Assembly (NCBI RefSeq): GCF_031760065.1
Contig: NZ_CP134500.1
Location: 620,001 to 684,000 of the forward strand
Direction of reading: 5' to 3'
Length of the DNA stretch: 64,000 bases
Source: Streptomyces durocortorensis
GTDB taxonomy: Bacteria > Actinomycetota > Actinomycetes > Streptomycetales > Streptomycetaceae
Shown here: one piece after another, positions 62,819 to 64,000 of the stretch
Layout of the letters: every line of letters starts with the position of its first letter
Numbering within the stretch: position 1 is the stretch's first letter
Position numbers and translations under genes: made by a program
Notes under the pieces: generated by a model
Told to the model about the DNA's origin: nothing
Databases searched by the model: none
The model's input: only the letters and a program-made list of their open reading frames with translations

Positions 62819-63349
62819 TCACACGACGTTCGCGGCGCAGTGAGGCGCGCGCAGCGCAAAGCCCCGCCATCCTGCCGATGACGGGGCTCCGACCAGGCTC
62901 GCGGCGAACCCGCGGGGCGGGTGCCCCCGGGCGTCCGATGTCGTTTCCGGCCATTCGACGGACAGCGTGGAGAGCTTGTCCGGATTGCGAGTGATATAGG
63001 CGCATTGAATAGCACCTTCGCTGACATCGACCTGACACACCGTGTCGAGCTCTCCGCCGATGAGGAAAGCGGCAGCGGGTCCGCCGTTGATCTCCACGAT
63101 GCGGATCTCGACGCCCGGACCCAGGTCCTGAGCGGCCGCGAGCAGGAACCGTCCGACCTTGCCGGCCGTCTCGATGATCCGCCTCGGTGCCTTCGCCCTG
63201 CCACCGCCGTCGCTGACGAGGCGGGCACCCGGGGCCAGCAGGGCGAGGAGCTGTTCGATACCGCCGCCGGACGCGGCGGCGAGGAGCCGCTCGGTGAGGT
63301 CGCGCCGCTCGGCCGGGTCGCCGTCGTATCGCGGTCTGCGCTCCCCCAC
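62819..63349 (-). pseudogene. Orphan SnoaL-like C-terminal domain of an ECF41-type sigma factor
   Basis: A 176-codon frame with GTG start reads MGERRPRYDGDPAERRDLTE, then LLALLAPGARLVSDGGGRAKAP, VEIRIVEINGGPAAAFLIGGELDTVCQVDVSEGAIQCAYITRNPDKLSTL. This is the SnoaL-like extension of ECF41 sigma factors such as SigJ, including the usual linker. The sigma2 and sigma4 regions that should precede it are absent; the frame is closed by TAG about 60 bases upstream. Either a 5'-truncated pseudogene or, less likely, a free-standing domain. The last 35 residues are unlike the family. Confidence 0.65.
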
Positions 63350-63434
63350 ACGCCCGCCGCCGCGCCGATTGCTGACCGGTGGGAATCGCCCGGCCCCTTG
63401 AACTGCAAGCTACTCAACGGTAATTGTTGTTGAC

Positions 63435-63460
63435 GAGATGTCTATCCCCTCCGAGATGTC
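63435..63460 (+). promoter_or_regulatory. Direct repeat upstream of the alpha/beta hydrolase gene
   Basis: GAGATGTC occurs at 63435-63442 and again at 63453-63460, 18 bp apart, in a locally AT-richer region starting 47 bases before the ATG. It may be an activator or repressor site. Confidence 0.4.
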
Positions 63461-63481
63461 GACTCCAGCGCAGGGAGCAGC

Positions 63482-64000
63482 ATGACCACCACGGTCTCCT
63501 TCACCGCCGACACGGCCAACGGCCCGCGTCGGGTATCGGTCGCCTACGAACGAACCGGCTCCGGCGAGCCGTTGCTGCTGCTCCACGGCATCGGCCACCA
63601 CCTCCAGGCCTGGGATCCGGTGACGCGAATCCTGGCTGCCGAGCGGGAGGTCATCGCCGTGGACCTCCCCGGGTTCGGCACCTCGCCCGCCCTGCCGGAC
63701 GGAGTCCCGTACGATCTCGCGACCGTCGGACCGGTCCTCGCGGCGCTCTGCGCCGAACTCGGACTGGACCGCCCCCATGTGGCCGGGAACTCCCTCGGGG
63801 GCCTGCTCGCGCTGGAGTTGGGGCGCACGGACCTGGTCCGCTCGGTGACCGCGCTGGCCCCGGCGGGATTCTGGACCGAGGCGGAGCGGCGTTACGCCTT
63901 CGGAACGCTGCGGGCGATGCGGCGCAGTGCGCTCGCGATGCCGGTGTCGTTGATCGAGCGGCTCTCGCGGAGCGCGGCCGGTCGCACGGCCCTGACCAGC
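63482..64000 (+). CDS. Alpha/beta hydrolase, 3' part outside the window
   Basis: The first 173 codons of a typical alpha/beta hydrolase. LLLLHGIGHHLQAWDPVTRIL contains the oxyanion-hole HG, EVIAVDLPGFGTSPAL the strand-4 region, and VAGNSLGGLLALEL the nucleophile elbow (GNSLGG). The catalytic Asp and His would lie beyond the window edge. AGGGAG precedes the ATG. Substrate unknown; the truncated sigma-domain gene is divergent. Confidence 0.85.
   Translation, partial: MTTTVSFTADTANGPRRVSVAYERTGSGEPLLLLHGIGHHLQAWDPVTRILAAEREVIAVDLPGFGTSPALPDGVPYDLATVGPVLAALCAELGLDRPHVAGNSLGGLLALELGRTDLVRSVTALAPAGFWTEAERRYAFGTLRAMRRSALAMPVSLIERLSRSAAGRTALTS

Overview
The window is high-GC actinobacterial DNA, almost certainly Streptomyces. 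Third codon positions are strongly G/C biased, GTG and TTG starts are frequent, and the genes typical of the genus are present: MurT/GatD lipid II amidation, a ureABCFGD urease operon without ureE, an extra ClpP-like protein, a c-di-AMP (ydaO-type) leader in front of an NlpC/P60 hydrolase, and an ATP-dependent DNA ligase. From memory the order ligase - helicase - murT/gatD - pfkA - urease - clpP - bio - purB resembles the S. coelicolor region around pfkA3, urease, bioBFAD and purB; this was not checked by alignment. I saw no tRNA, rRNA, insertion sequence, prophage or CRISPR array. The window is mainly chromosomal metabolism with a few decayed genes.

Layout. 0-12.2 kb: 5' part of an MltG-like transglycosylase on the minus strand; a 19-residue peptide gene; a collapsed gene; an ABC exporter divergent from a MarR regulator with clear operator dyads; a decayed FAD/Fe-S oxidoreductase with frameshifts and an internal deletion; a Tat-exported Gfo/Idh/MocA (GH109-like) protein; then, after a 19-bp-period repeat, a heterodimeric ABC exporter in which each subunit lacks what the other supplies. 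12-21.6 kb: membrane spermidine-synthase-like protein, type II NADH dehydrogenase, DNA ligase, membrane metal-dependent hydrolase, Ski2-like helicase, acyl-CoA thioesterase II, small zinc-ribbon protein. 21.6-28.8 kb: GH15 trehalase/glucoamylase-like enzyme divergent from DUF389 - DUF2252 - ClC - GNAT - glutathione peroxidase, possibly a stress set. 28.8-38 kb: acyl-CoA dehydrogenase with a divergent TetR, peptide deformylase, murT-gatD, pfkA, CtaG-like protein, a 52-residue membrane protein, PlsC and an NAD-dependent epimerase.

38-45 kb: urease operon, an orphan Phd-type antitoxin, a ClpP-like protein whose catalytic His position is Gln, a small unknown protein, and the riboswitch-controlled NlpC/P60 hydrolase. 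45-52.8 kb: LysE exporter with divergent LysR, a RsbW-like ATPase, and a divergent biotin cluster (bioF against bioBAD) whose BioB has a Cys/His/Gly-rich tail; then a methyltransferase. 52.8-64 kb: Fic/Doc-like toxin and antitoxin with a palindromic operator, a luciferase-like remnant, GNAT, two CNNM/CorC-type membrane proteins, SGNH hydrolase, purB, mismatch-specific uracil glycosylase, ROK regulator, a GntR/UTRA regulator whose own promoter carries a DasR-like palindrome, an orphan SnoaL-like tail of an ECF41-type sigma factor, and the start of an alpha/beta hydrolase.

Many neighbouring genes are joined by 4-nt overlaps or short gaps (ABC pair, ureD-ureG, bioB-bioA-bioD, the CNNM pair, toxin-antitoxin), and convergent genes are often separated by strong GC hairpins without U-tracts. 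All functions are inferred by reading translated sequence; no database search was possible.
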